64,000 bases of DNA from the NCBI GenBank assembly GCA_946965045.2, contig OX337231.1, positions 2,976,001 through 3,040,000 on the forward strand. Reading direction: 5' to 3'. The DNA comes from Epithemia pelagica. Lineage: Eukaryota; Bacillariophyta; Bacillariophyceae; Surirellales; Surirellaceae. The first letter of the stretch is position 1; each line of letters starts with the position of its first letter. Positions 20,567 through 30,514 of the stretch are shown piece after piece. Both the position numbers and the translations under genes were made by a program. The notes beneath the pieces are model-generated. The model saw only the letters and a list, made by a program, of their open reading frames with translations. It was not told where the DNA came from and made no database searches.

Positions 20567-22009
20567 TCAGCTGGTTCGGATTCGTTTCGGAGCATTGGTG
20601 TCATTGTCTTGGGCTGCTCGTGGATGATTGGAACGGGTAGTGGACAAGGGAGAGTGCTCGTCTGGTTGTTGTTGTTGTTGAACTGGCGGTGGTGGTCGAG
20701 ACACAAAGTCTTTGCCCCGAATCCCCTCGTGACAAATTTGAAAGACGGCCGTCCCCGAGGCTCGACAGGTGGATTTGGTCAAGTGACATGCATACAAGAG
20801 TTTTGAGGAGGCTGGTGACGCCAATGAGGACGACAGGTGCGACGGTGGTTGTTTTTGAAGGAGGATCCGTGTCGTCACGGCATGGGCCCAAGCCATGCCC
20901 AAGGCCGGAACCAACTGATTTTTCGAACCGAAAGTGGACGAGGACGACGATATTGATGAGGAAGTAGTATTGGGTACTTGTTTGGTTGTCATTTGATTGA
21001 TTGTGACAATGGCCACTTGATAGGTGACTGCCAATTGTTGCAATCGTTGAACGAGGTTGGACAAGTGTCGTGTTCGAGTGGCATAATCGACTGACTGTTT
21101 GTTGTTGGTGGGAGGAGCCGCCGCTCGATAATGAAAGGCCATGGAATCCACCACCACCAATCGAATGGGAAAGCTTTCGGAGGATTCCGCTTGGGCGGCG
21201 GCCTCTTGCAATCGTTGTTCCAACTGATACAAGAGGGCCGTTTGAGCACCCAAATCGTAAACACGATGAACGTGAATGCTTTTCAAAATGGTTTCGGCCG
21301 TAAACCAGGCTGGTATGGAACGGTACTGTCGTGTCATCGTCAATGATTGTGATGGTTGTTGTTGGTTTCGTTGCTGCTGTTCCAGTCGTTGTCGATGGGC
21401 ACGAGTAATGTGTTGGACCAATTCGTGGGCCATGGTGGCACATCGAGAGGGTGCAAAACTGCCTTCGGCATCCATATAGAGGGTATCTCCTTGAACACCC
21501 CCCAAACCGGTGGGTAATTTGGCATTGACCGCCAACTGCATGGCCCATTGCGTCTTGCCAGAACCGGGAGGACCCGCCACTTCTGTCACTTCCCCCAATC
21601 GAATGCCGCCTCCCAACAATTCATCCACCGCCCGTGAAAATGTGACAATGCAACGACCCAACAAAAAGGACGATGATGATGACGAGGAGGACAAGGCTGT
21701 TGGTTGCGATGGGTGTTGTAATGATGATGTTGATGATGATGATGTTGGTTGTACCAATTGTTGAATTTCCCGATGAATGCGAGCCGCCACGGCCGGAGAA
21801 ATGCCTCCCAATTCGGCGGCCAAGGTGGTCATGCCACCTCGTGCGACAGACTGACTAATTTCTCGACAGGTTCCCGTAAAGCCCTGAGCTTGCAACAAGG
21901 ACCGTGTCGATGGTCGTAGTGGCAAATCCGAAATCCTACTATCCCAGGTAAACAAGGACGACGAGGAGGAGGAGGACGAACCTCCCGTCGGGACCGTTCT
22001 GGTTGTCAT
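20567..22009 (-). CDS. RAD51C: RAD51C-like recombinase paralogue
   Basis: A 480-residue RecA/RAD51-family ATPase. It has Walker A GPPGSGKT at residues 146-153, preceded by VDELLGGGIRLGEVTEVAG as in RAD51 paralogues, then the GDTLYMDAEGSF strand, a Walker B LVVVDS, and WAHAVTTRILLQ. The N-terminal region with LLQAQGF resembles the helical DNA-binding domain. RAD51C is the best match because of the GGI-VTEV-GPPG context and overall layout; XRCC3 or RAD51B cannot be excluded by eye. Three Ser runs and Gln-rich inserts lengthen it relative to human RAD51C. The start is the first ATG (22009); the frame is open to 22123 through a GTG. It acts in homologous recombination. Confidence 0.88.
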   Translation of the reverse strand: MTTRTVPTGGSSSSSSSSLFTWDSRISDLPLRPSTRSLLQAQGFTGTCREISQSVARGGMTTLAAELGGISPAVAARIHREIQQLVQPTSSSSTSSLQHPSQPTALSSSSSSSSFLLGRCIVTFSRAVDELLGGGIRLGEVTEVAGPPGSGKTQWAMQLAVNAKLPTGLGGVQGDTLYMDAEGSFAPSRCATMAHELVQHITRAHRQRLEQQQRNQQQPSQSLTMTRQYRSIPAWFTAETILKSIHVHRVYDLGAQTALLYQLEQRLQEAAAQAESSESFPIRLVVVDSMAFHYRAAAPPTNNKQSVDYATRTRHLSNLVQRLQQLAVTYQVAIVTINQMTTKQVPNTTSSSISSSSSTFGSKNQLVPALGMAWAHAVTTRILLQKQPPSHLSSSLASPASSKLLYACHLTKSTCRASGTAVFQICHEGIRGKDFVSRPPPPVQQQQQPDEHSPLSTTRSNHPRAAQDNDTNAPKRIRTS

Positions 22010-22704
22010 TGTCCTTGTTGTCGAGTACCTAGAACGGGGGCTGCCCAACCGAATGGTAATTTGTAGACCACGGAATCCAGGCTTCTCAAGTAGCAAATGG
22101 TAGGAACGAGAGGATTGATGCACGAGAGATGCGACAATTTATCAACAGACGAGGCAAGGGACAACACAGAGTATAATGGATGATGCGATTAACGAAAATT
22201 GTGTGGGTGAAGAGCACAAGAATTTTTCCTGAGACTTTGTCTGCTGGTTTCTGAATGTTTCTGGTATATTCCATATCCCATTAGTGTTATCGTATCCGTA
22301 TCTGACATTTTCTGAGAGTTTTCGGGAAAGGGACGGTGGGAGGTGCTGCCTCCACGACACGCCGGGCATCTCATCAAGTCGGGCGCGTTGCGATGTCGGC
22401 AGACAGAATGACTGTCATGTACTGGAAGCTTACTGACTGACTGACTGACTTAGCCTGGCGTGCGCGACAGGGCCACGCGAACGCGAACAACGCGCACGGC
22501 AGCTACCACCACAACAAATGAGAACACAGCGCATGTATCGGCATCATTGAATCAACACACCACACCAAAACGCAACAATAGAATAGCAAGTCCTGGAAAA
22601 ACGAAAAACACAAAGGAACCTCGTCTCCCTTCTCGTTCCTTTCTACGGCTGGTTGATTCAGTGGTCCACTTCGTTGTTGCTGGTACCGAAAGGCCACTAG
22701 AAGA
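22010..22704. promoter_or_regulatory. divergent promoter between RAD51C and P450 genes
   Basis: 695 bp with no supportable gene. It contains a short CTGA microsatellite at 22433-22451. Open frames present are short and without recognisable features. Confidence 0.4.
22433..22451 (+). repeat. CTGA microsatellite
   Basis: Nearly five tandem units of the tetranucleotide ACTG/CTGA, perfect across 19 bp, in the space between RAD51C and the P450. Confidence 0.85.
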
Positions 22705-24564
22705 ATGTGGTTCTCCTTTCTCGGTCTCGTCGCTGCCACCGCTGGCGACATGACCAATGACGACGACAAGGACAACCGCAGTAACCTGTGGTTCTTGGGG
22801 TGGAATGAGGGAATGGACGTGTTGATTCCAAGAATGATAAAAGATACTGTTCTTCCGGAATGGTGTCAATGGACGTTAATGGCAGTGCTCGTCTTGGTCT
22901 TGTCAGTGACGGTGTTGCTGCCCTGGCTGTGGTTTGTCCTACAAGGCCGGGCCTTGATTGCGGGTGGCATTCCCTATTTGAGTTCCCAACCCGAAGGCTG
23001 GTCGTATCCTTGGTTGGGTCAAGCCCTCAATTACTTAAAGTACCGTCCCTGGGATTTGATGATGAAATGGCATGGTCGACACGGTCCCATTTTTTCCTTT
23101 TGTTTGTTTGGGTCCTGGTTCGTCTCCGTCTCGTCCCCCCACTTGTTGAAACAAGTGCTGCAATCCAAGATTAGCGCCGTGAAAAAAGATGTGGCCAATA
23201 CGATGAAGCACTTTTTGGTGATTTTGGGAACCGGCATTGTCACGAGCGAAGACGATTCCTGGATGCGACAACGATTGAAAATGAGCATGCCCTTGAGACG
23301 AGATGTCTTGCAATGGATTCCCACGCAAACCGCCATTGCATTGGAACGATTGTGTCAACAAACCTTGGATCCAGCCTGTCAACAAGGTCATGTGGTACCG
23401 GTAGGATCCTTTTTGAGACATTTGACGCTTCAAGTGATTTCCGCCACCTTTTTGTCCATTTCGGCCGATGAATCGGACAGTACCTTTGCCAATTTATACT
23501 TGCCCATTGTCGATGAATCCAACAAGCGCGTCTGGCATCCCTATCGGGCCTATTTGTTTATTTTGCCACAATTTTGGATTCACTTGTACAATGTGCATTG
23601 TTTGAATCAATACGTCAGTCGCCTCATTCGACAACGATGGAAACAACGGCGCGAACAGCCACCAACGTCCAATCCCACCAGAAGCGATTCTACCAACACG
23701 GATCGCAATCACGATATCTTGGATTTGGTGTTGCAAGTGTACGAAACGGAATTTCCCGAGGCGACGGGAGACTTGCCCGAATCGGCCGTTTGTCAATTTC
23801 GGGATGAAATGAAAACCTTTCTGCTGGCGGGACATGAAACTTCGGCTGCCATGATGACGTGGGCTCTGTACGAACTCATGGCCAATCATGCCTTGCGGGA
23901 ACAAGTCATTCAAGAAGCGCAAGCCGTCTTTGGTCAAGATCCACCCAATGCGAATGACACAACAACAACGAGTGCCCCACATGTCAAAATCTTGACGGCC
24001 GAACAATTGAGTGATTTGGCCTTGTCGGAAGCCTGTCTCAAGGAATCCTTGCGCAAGTACTCGGTGGTTCCGATTGTGGCACGACGAACCGTACACGATT
24101 TGTACCTGGAAGGAGAGGAAAAGGATGGCAACAATAAGTCTCTCCATGTTCCCAAGGGATGTTCCGTCATGATCAATATCCAATCCATTCACATGAACCC
24201 TACATTGTGGCCTCAACCACACAAATTTGATCCCTACCGCTTTGTGCAAGAGGTGGATGGTCCTACAACAACAACAACCAAAGCCAAGCGATGTAAACGC
24301 TTGGAACCCAAACAACCAGAACCCTTTACCTTTGTTCCCTTTATTGCCGGTCCCCGCAACTGTTTGGGTCAACACTTGTCCCTGTTGGAATCCAAAATGG
24401 TCATCTCTTGGTTGCTGCAGACCTACCGATTCACGTTACCCGAGGGCGTGGACCTGCAAGTCCAAAATTGGAAATTCGGGAACAATGACAGTGATCCTCG
24501 ACATCGATTCATTATCCCCGTCATTCCCAAACAAGAACTCATGGTCCATGTCACCAAACGATAG
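22705..24564 (+). CDS. cytochrome P450 monooxygenase
   Basis: A 619-residue class II (microsomal-type) P450. It has an N-terminal membrane anchor (about residues 58-82), the I-helix oxygen-activation motif AGHETS (375-380), the K-helix ExxR as ESLR (447-450), and the heme loop FIAGPRNCLG with the axial Cys at 553. All landmark residues are intact, so it should be active. The I-helix and heme loop are closest to CYP4/CYP97-like clans in general form. The exact family and substrate cannot be named from sequence alone. The N-terminus before the anchor is about 57 residues long, unusual for a microsomal P450, and includes a first hydrophobic stretch at residues 1-14. Intronless. Confidence 0.95.
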   Translation: MWFSFLGLVAATAGDMTNDDDKDNRSNLWFLGWNEGMDVLIPRMIKDTVLPEWCQWTLMAVLVLVLSVTVLLPWLWFVLQGRALIAGGIPYLSSQPEGWSYPWLGQALNYLKYRPWDLMMKWHGRHGPIFSFCLFGSWFVSVSSPHLLKQVLQSKISAVKKDVANTMKHFLVILGTGIVTSEDDSWMRQRLKMSMPLRRDVLQWIPTQTAIALERLCQQTLDPACQQGHVVPVGSFLRHLTLQVISATFLSISADESDSTFANLYLPIVDESNKRVWHPYRAYLFILPQFWIHLYNVHCLNQYVSRLIRQRWKQRREQPPTSNPTRSDSTNTDRNHDILDLVLQVYETEFPEATGDLPESAVCQFRDEMKTFLLAGHETSAAMMTWALYELMANHALREQVIQEAQAVFGQDPPNANDTTTTSAPHVKILTAEQLSDLALSEACLKESLRKYSVVPIVARRTVHDLYLEGEEKDGNNKSLHVPKGCSVMINIQSIHMNPTLWPQPHKFDPYRFVQEVDGPTTTTTKAKRCKRLEPKQPEPFTFVPFIAGPRNCLGQHLSLLESKMVISWLLQTYRFTLPEGVDLQVQNWKFGNNDSDPRHRFIIPVIPKQELMVHVTKR

Positions 24565-24648
24565 TATATAATACAGTTTAACTACTAGCTCAATAATCAT
24601 TTCGCACTAAAAATCAATGATTTCGAATGATCGACTTCATCCATGGTT

Positions 24649-25842
24649 TTACTTTCGTTTCTTCCTTTTTTTCTTCTTTTTCTTGTCTGGTAATGTACTG
24701 TCTTGTTGTTCTTGTCGTTCCAGTGCTTCCATTTGTTGCATTCGCGCAATGGCTTGTTTTCGTCGCAGCATTCGTTCTTCTCGTTCTCGTGTGGCATTCC
24801 AACGACGTTCTTGCTCCCATTCTTGGTTCGTTTGGTAGTGTTGCAAGCTGGCCGTCCGTCGGTCGTCGTCCACAAGTGGAATCCGTTGGCGTCCTTGTCC
24901 ATTGTCGTGATAATATTGTTCCAATATAATACAGGCCGCCTCGGCGTCCAAGGATCCATACAAGTATCGATCGGGATCTTGTGCATGCGCCCGAGCCGCC
25001 GCTTCCTTGCTGGTATACCGTTCATCAAAGAGTTCGACCGATACGGCCGGTCCCAATTCTGCCAAGGAGAGATAGGCCAACTCCGTGGCCATGGTCCATG
25101 TGAGATTGGTTTGTTCGGCGACCGTGCCATTTTTGTGCAAGGGCCATCCCACAATGATGCGGGCTGCCTGTTCGCGACGGGCGTATTGGACAATGCAGTG
25201 ACAGAGTTGGGAAGTGTTCAAACCCACCACTATGTCCAAGGGCGTGGGATCGTATCCGACAGTCACGGCAATACCGGTACGAACTAACCCGTAATCCACA
25301 CCAATACTCTTGGAGCCCAACAAACGACACTGTTCTTGGGTAATGGAGGAGGCAATGTCCACCAGAGAGGTATTCCGTCCGGGGGACGTGTTTCCTCCTC
25401 GTCGTCGTTGTTGTTGTTGGGTCTCGGGTTCGACATGGAATACGGGAACCGTTTCTCCTGAGAGCGCTGAGGGACGAGGATTGCCATTCTGGTCGTTGTC
25501 GGTCCACTCCGTCTCACCAGAGGTTGCGTCCTCCTCCTCCTCGTTACTCTGGTCTCTTGTTGTGGACCGAATGGAAGCCTCGGTGGTTCTTGTTTCCTCC
25601 GCTATATCGAGCGACGACAAGGACAAGAATGGCTTGACAAGACGTTCACGGCCCCCAAACAAAGAACGAGAAGAATGACAGCAACCATGGTTCCACAAGG
25701 AAGCAGCCGGTGGGAGACCAAAAACGGGGACACTGACACTGTTGGGCGAGAACGGGTAGCCTTGACCAACGGTGGTGCAAACAATCACTACCAGACACCA
25801 AACGCCACCACGTCCAGGTCCTGGTGGAGTCCACGTCCTCAT
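24649..25842 (-). CDS. YqgF/RuvX-fold putative Holliday-junction resolvase, signal-bearing
   Basis: A 397-residue protein with a YqgF domain from about residue 178. Conserved blocks are SIGVDYGLVRTGIAVT (catalytic Asp183), ARIIVGWPLHKNGT, LFDERYTSKEA and LDAEAACIILEQYY, in the order of bacterial RuvX/YqgF. Bacterial homologues take part in 16S pre-rRNA processing and are predicted resolvases. The N-terminus (residues 13-27, VWCLVVIVCTTVGQG) is a signal peptide followed by a Ser/Pro-rich stretch, so plastid targeting through the ER is likely. A long Asp/Glu/Ser-rich linker (80-150) and a Lys-rich tail (KKKKKKRKKRK) are additions. The start is the first ATG. Confidence 0.87.
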   Translation of the reverse strand: MRTWTPPGPGRGGVWCLVVIVCTTVGQGYPFSPNSVSVPVFGLPPAASLWNHGCCHSSRSLFGGRERLVKPFLSLSSLDIAEETRTTEASIRSTTRDQSNEEEEDATSGETEWTDNDQNGNPRPSALSGETVPVFHVEPETQQQQRRRGGNTSPGRNTSLVDIASSITQEQCRLLGSKSIGVDYGLVRTGIAVTVGYDPTPLDIVVGLNTSQLCHCIVQYARREQAARIIVGWPLHKNGTVAEQTNLTWTMATELAYLSLAELGPAVSVELFDERYTSKEAAARAHAQDPDRYLYGSLDAEAACIILEQYYHDNGQGRQRIPLVDDDRRTASLQHYQTNQEWEQERRWNATREREERMLRRKQAIARMQQMEALERQEQQDSTLPDKKKKKKRKKRK

Positions 25843-26220
25843 AGTGCGCGCTTCCCGAGGATGGAGGGGTGGTCGAGATCGAGCCTGTTCTGGTTCAGAG
25901 GTTGATTGCTTGTTTTGTTCTTTTGGGGAAGAGGCAACAGAAGAGACGAATGGTGATGGGTGAATGGTCAATGTGTAGGTGCGTGGTTTCGTCTGTGGAT
26001 GGCCATCGATCCGCGACTGGATTCTTCGATGTACAGTTTGAGGCTATACAATTCAGTCGCATCTTTCAAAGATGGCCGCATCGACCATCAATCGCAGCCC
26101 AAAAGAAAAAAAGATCCAGGATTCTGGTGTTGGATTGGGAGTGATCACATTGTTGCCGGTGAATTATTCTTGACGGTCCACTAGTAAAAGCTTGAGCATC
26201 ACAAGGAAGCAGAAATCAAA
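25843..26220. promoter_or_regulatory. divergent promoter
   Basis: 378 bp between the YqgF-like gene and the chymotrypsin-fold gene. No gene is supported; the first part is still open in the YqgF frame (to 25971) but lacks another ATG. Confidence 0.4.
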
Positions 26221-27663
26221 ATGCGGTGGGCATCCTTGTTACGACAACAGGCGACCGTGTCAGTGACATCGTCGGCGGCGGCGTCTTGTGCTGCCAAACG
26301 AATGGCGAGAACGACACGACGAACATACAAATCGTTGGCTCTTACCGTCACCTTTAAACATCCAGAGTTCGATATGGACGATTACGAATTGTTGAGTCGA
26401 GGGACGGCATTTTTGTTGGGTGTCGACACACCCGTAGATCTGGACGATAGGGCGTTTGGTGGACATTTGGAAAAAGAGGAACTTCGTCGAGAAATGAAAA
26501 CCTTTAAAAAGAAACATGGCTATTCACCGGCCAATCCGGGTGGAGAAATGAAAGACATGTCGTGGCTGGAATTCGCTCCGAGGGAACATCGACCGCAGGT
26601 CCACATTATTGCCAGCAGTCATGTCCTATCCCCATTTTTGTGGAAAGAATACTATCCACACGAATGGTTGGCTCATGTGGGTAAGGAACATTGCAAATAT
26701 GCCCTCGATGTACTGGATGGACCGGGCAACTCCATTGCCTCGATTCCCTTGGATGCCGAGCCCTTTCATCATCCAGAAGGACGCGATGTCGCCTTGGCCC
26801 ATTTTCAGAACGAGAAGGAGGTTTTGGGTCGTCTCAAAAAGCTGGGAGTGGAAATCCTCCATCCGCGCAAGAGCGACGATCTCTATGAAAAGGGAGAAAA
26901 CATTCTATTTGAAGGATATGCAATCGCAGATGATGGAACGGAACAGCCACAGCAAATACCAGAACAACCGGAACACAAAAAGGAAAAGGACAATGACTCG
27001 GACTCGGAGGTTGACGTGCGCATGTTTCATCCTCACAGTCAAACAGGTACTTTGGCATTTCATACCAATGATCGCTTTTTCGCCATGACACCCTCGCCCC
27101 TACCGGAAGGCTTGTGTGGCGCTCCGGCCGTGGATGCCAAGGGTCGTTGTTGTGGTGTGGTGGAGGGGATTGTTCCAGTCGACCACGAAAACAAGAACGT
27201 GGCCGGAAGTGCCGCCTTTATGCCCCATTTTATTTTGGCGCCCTTTATTGAGGTGGTCGAACGTCAAATGCTGCGAGCCATGATGGATGAAGATATGTTT
27301 CAAATGATTGTCACGGCCAAAAAGACCAATACCATTGGGGGAGGAATATTCAAACTCAAGGATGATGGAAGCTATTCATCCAATACGACATACGAGGAGG
27401 CCACTGACTCTATGATTGAATCATTGAAGAAACAATGTAGCAAAGAAGAGTTTGATGCGGTCATGAACGTGATTGAACAAGAAAGGAAGGAAATTAGTCG
27501 TATCATGAAAGAAGAAGGCACCAGTGATATGGGAGAAGTTGCGCAACGGGTCCGAAGGCAAACCTTGGCCGTTCGAGATATGATACATACGCAATATCGC
27601 AAACACTATCCGGAACGACAAGCGTTCATACCAGGACAATCAGTTCCAAAGCCAACGGAATGA
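26221..27663 (+). CDS. chymotrypsin-fold peptidase-like protein with Cys at the nucleophile position
   Basis: A 480-residue protein with a Ser/Ala/Arg-rich N-terminus (1-37) suited to mitochondrial targeting. The body shows the trypsin-like triad layout: His134 in IIASSHV, Asp189 in GRDVALAHF, and the nucleophile-loop motif LPEGLCGAPAVD with Cys299 where serine peptidases have GDSGGP. Spacing is normal for the two-barrel fold. Cys at this place is known in viral 3C-like proteases but is unusual for a cellular enzyme, so it is either a cysteine peptidase of this fold or a modified, possibly inactive, relative. After the domain comes a helical C-terminal region (about 350-470). The assignment rests on pattern only. 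Confidence 0.6.
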   Translation: MRWASLLRQQATVSVTSSAAASCAAKRMARTTRRTYKSLALTVTFKHPEFDMDDYELLSRGTAFLLGVDTPVDLDDRAFGGHLEKEELRREMKTFKKKHGYSPANPGGEMKDMSWLEFAPREHRPQVHIIASSHVLSPFLWKEYYPHEWLAHVGKEHCKYALDVLDGPGNSIASIPLDAEPFHHPEGRDVALAHFQNEKEVLGRLKKLGVEILHPRKSDDLYEKGENILFEGYAIADDGTEQPQQIPEQPEHKKEKDNDSDSEVDVRMFHPHSQTGTLAFHTNDRFFAMTPSPLPEGLCGAPAVDAKGRCCGVVEGIVPVDHENKNVAGSAAFMPHFILAPFIEVVERQMLRAMMDEDMFQMIVTAKKTNTIGGGIFKLKDDGSYSSNTTYEEATDSMIESLKKQCSKEEFDAVMNVIEQERKEISRIMKEEGTSDMGEVAQRVRRQTLAVRDMIHTQYRKHYPERQAFIPGQSVPKPTE

Positions 27664-28580
27664 GAGTCGTTGGAGGCTTGTGTGTGAGTGATTGTCAAAA
27701 TACGCGTTGCTGATTTATCAATCTGGCAAGTGCCCATGTTCTCATCTCACTGTGGTTGAAGCCATGAAATATCTTGTCCCCTTATCCTGATAATCTGCAT
27801 CAAGTTGATTTCCTAAGGACGATTCTGGATGGTCCATTAGTCTGAAAAAGTGAGCTTAGATGGAGATGTTTTGTCCTACCGGTAGGTGTAGGTTGTCTAC
27901 TAGGAGTAGCTAGAAGAGAGAGTGGGAGCTAGGAGTATTGTCTGTTGTAGGTTGTAGGTTGAGAGATACAAGTACGCAGTCATAGCGAAGCGTAAACGAA
28001 CGCTCGCTGTCCGTCGCCCGCCTCTCTTGCGGGACTGCAACGACTCGCTCGAACGAAAGCAGAGTGTCTGGGAGGCGTCCAAAGTACTTCCTGGACTATA
28101 CTCCACCATCACGAGACCGTTAATCTTCTTCAAGTGGCAGATGCGCGATAAACAGGAGAATGACCTACGCCCAGCAAACATATTCTTGACACTATACATG
28201 TGGAAAGTATATTTGGGGGAATCGGTGGGGGACGCTCGCCAAGCAGACGCAAGTTCGATGACGGCGGAGCGACCTCTCGCTCTAAAACGACCAAAAGACG
28301 ACGCTTTTTGCCATAACAAGGAACAAGAGGCCAAGCCGTCTTATTGTTGCGACAAACGTGTCTCTTTGATCTTGTGTATCAAAGCACTGCGTTGAACTCC
28401 AGCAAGCCAGGTGCGCCAAAACGTAAACAACACAAAACGCTGCAAGGACGCATTCTCAATCTTCTTGGAGACCAACAAGACCAATTCAAAAGAACCAAAG
28501 AGGGCTAGCTTACTTGTAGTGCATCGGCGTGCCTCGCACTCGCAGAGCCTCTCATTCCGCATCTACGATCCAATTTTCCC
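27664..28580. other. 917-bp intergenic region
   Basis: No gene is supported. It holds a 12-bp palindrome CCTACCGGTAGG at 27875 and a cluster of TAGGAGTA-type motifs (27898-27937). Two overlapping frames near 27900-28395, one per strand, have no recognisable features and no likely splice partners. The last part is presumably the promoter of the MORN gene. Confidence 0.4.
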
Positions 28581-30097
28581 ATGGCAACCCCCGTTGTTGC
28601 ACAACCAATTCCTGTGCGCTATACTTACAACATTCACTACAACAAGACCATGCTTCAACCATCCGTGGCTCCATTTCCTTCCACATCGCCGTACCTAGAC
28701 AATAAGGCATCTCTCGGGGCGAACCAACGGTCCTTTCCATCACCTTCAACGGCCTTTACAAAACTTTCCCCCACTTCTGTGACGAGTACCACTGTCATAT
28801 CTCCGCAAGCAGGAACAAAAGCAATAATGCCGACTACGCCAACAACGGCAACTTCGTCACCGATAAGCAACTCTGCACTATCTACACCATCAATGTCTCT
28901 GTCGCCAGGAGAGTCTACTGCGAGTACCAAAACTTCTTCGCGGTTTGAAGATTTAGAACGCAAACGTTTAGGACTTGTCAAGATGAGAGTCAGTCTGGAA
29001 CAAAAGTTATTTGAATCCAAGAGTTCTGACGACTTTGCACCGTCCACGAATGGGAACGCACCGGAGGCAAATGGCCGTGGCAATTACATATGGCCGGATG
29101 GAAAATCTGTCACTGGACAATGGTCCATGGGCCAACTTAATGGCAGATGTTTCTTTCAGTGGCCCTCGGGTGAAACCTACGATGGAGATTGCGTCAATGG
29201 TAAAAAGCATTGACGAGGTATGTTTTGTTTCTGATATCGTGAAACTGATTTCTCTTTTGAGGACAATGCTAGTCGTCTCACTCTCACTTTGATGCTGACT
29301 GAATAATGATTTTGCTTCCATTAGGTGTTCATACGTGGCCAGACGGGAAGGTGTACAAAGGCCAGTATGAGAACGGGTACGAACATGGGTTTGGGACCTT
29401 GACCCAAGCCGACGGTGTGTGCCGATATCGTGGTAATTTTCGTTTTGGTAAACGACATGGTGTAGGAACACAGGTATGGTTGGACAAGAACTACGAAGGT
29501 GAATGGAAAGAGAATGCCTTATGTGGAAAAGGCAAGTTATCATGGAAAAATGGGACCATGTACCAGGGTGACTTTTTTCAAGGGCGGTATCATGGTCAGG
29601 GAATCTTGGTGAATGGTACGACGGGGCGAAAATACGTAGGTTCCTTTGTCCAAGGTCAAAAACAGGGACAAGGAATTGAAACATGGCCACAATCCGGCGA
29701 ATCCTATCAGGGAAGCTATGAGAAAGGCCTTCGCCATGGATTTGGACGATTCACCATGGGTGATGGCAGCCATTATGTAGGGGGCTGGGTGAATGGAGAA
29801 CGATCAGGATGTGGCATCCATGTTGCCTCCAACGGCGATGGCTTGCATTGTGGTCCGCTCTTTGATACAACCTCTCGAGCATCTCCCTTGTCCTTGCCAT
29901 TGACAGTTACCCAATCTTCATCATCGCTGTTTCGTGACGACTTTAGTCGTCGTTACTTGATGACCCGAACTGTTTTTCACGACGACATGGATATCGTCGT
30001 GGAACGACGACCTTGGTTTGACGCTACACCAAAACAACCTCTGTATAGGGATGACATGACCATTCGTCATGGTGCACCCAATTCGTTGTCTGTATAA
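28581..30097 (+). CDS. MORN-repeat protein with an in-frame TGA at the exon 1 boundary
   Basis: Exon 1 starts at ATG 28581 and exon 2 runs 29325-30097. The N-terminal ~130 residues are Ser/Thr/Pro-rich. From NYIWPDGKSVTGQW onward there are about eight MORN repeats (for example YKGQYENGYEHGFGTLTQADG), which usually bind membranes or scaffold proteins. Two phase-1 donors fit the acceptor at 29323-29324. One is the strong GTATGT at 29218, but then a TGA at 29211-29213 interrupts the repeat where family spacing predicts Gly. The other is GTAAAA at 29200, which removes the TGA and six codons and gives a 463-residue protein with one shortened repeat. The gene may thus be functional by donor choice, be mutated, or contain a base error. 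Confidence 0.75.
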
Positions 30098-30514
30098 CTC
30101 CTATGACTGGGAAAGTTATCCTTCCTTCTGTAACAATTATCCTGTGCTATTGTAATGTATCCGAAATTATTGTGTTATTTGTGGTCCGCCTGGTTGGAAT
30201 CTGTCACTGCCCGAATGAAAAGAGGGATACAATAGAGGAGTAATCTCACAACTATCGACTACGTCTAGAGGCGCCTTCACGTTCGCCCATGCTACCCTGG
30301 GTAGCCTTTGTAAATCTATCGCGCACCCCGCCAACTCGCACCCAAACACCACATCGACTTCCCCCAAAACCACAAAAGAAAAGAGGGCGTGTGTTGCGAC
30401 TTTCGCGCTCACTTTTTCGATTTTTCGATTCTGCGAAAAAAGATCCCCACAACAACGAAACGAGAAGCCGAGTCGGTTGCCGGTCCATGTCGTCGATCAA
30501 GATTAGCAGCAGTT
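30098..30514. other. intergenic region before the C2-domain gene
   Basis: 417 bp with the MORN gene 3' end and the C2-domain gene promoter. An ATG at 30488 opens a 77-codon frame that overlaps the main coding start out of frame; it may act as an upstream reading frame. Confidence 0.4.

Noticed and set aside
20601-21548. 315-codon minus-strand frame overlapping RAD51C in another frame
   Set aside because: Low-complexity Thr/Ser/Gly shadow of the real RAD51C frame.
23494-24375. 293-codon minus-strand frame inside the P450 gene
   Set aside because: Antisense shadow; the plus strand has all P450 motifs.
27900-28395. Overlapping frames on both strands
   Set aside because: Neither has motifs, good start context or splice partners.
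29211-29213. TGA as selenocysteine codon
   Set aside because: MORN repeats have Gly here, no SECIS-like need, and no redox motif; splice choice or mutation is simpler.
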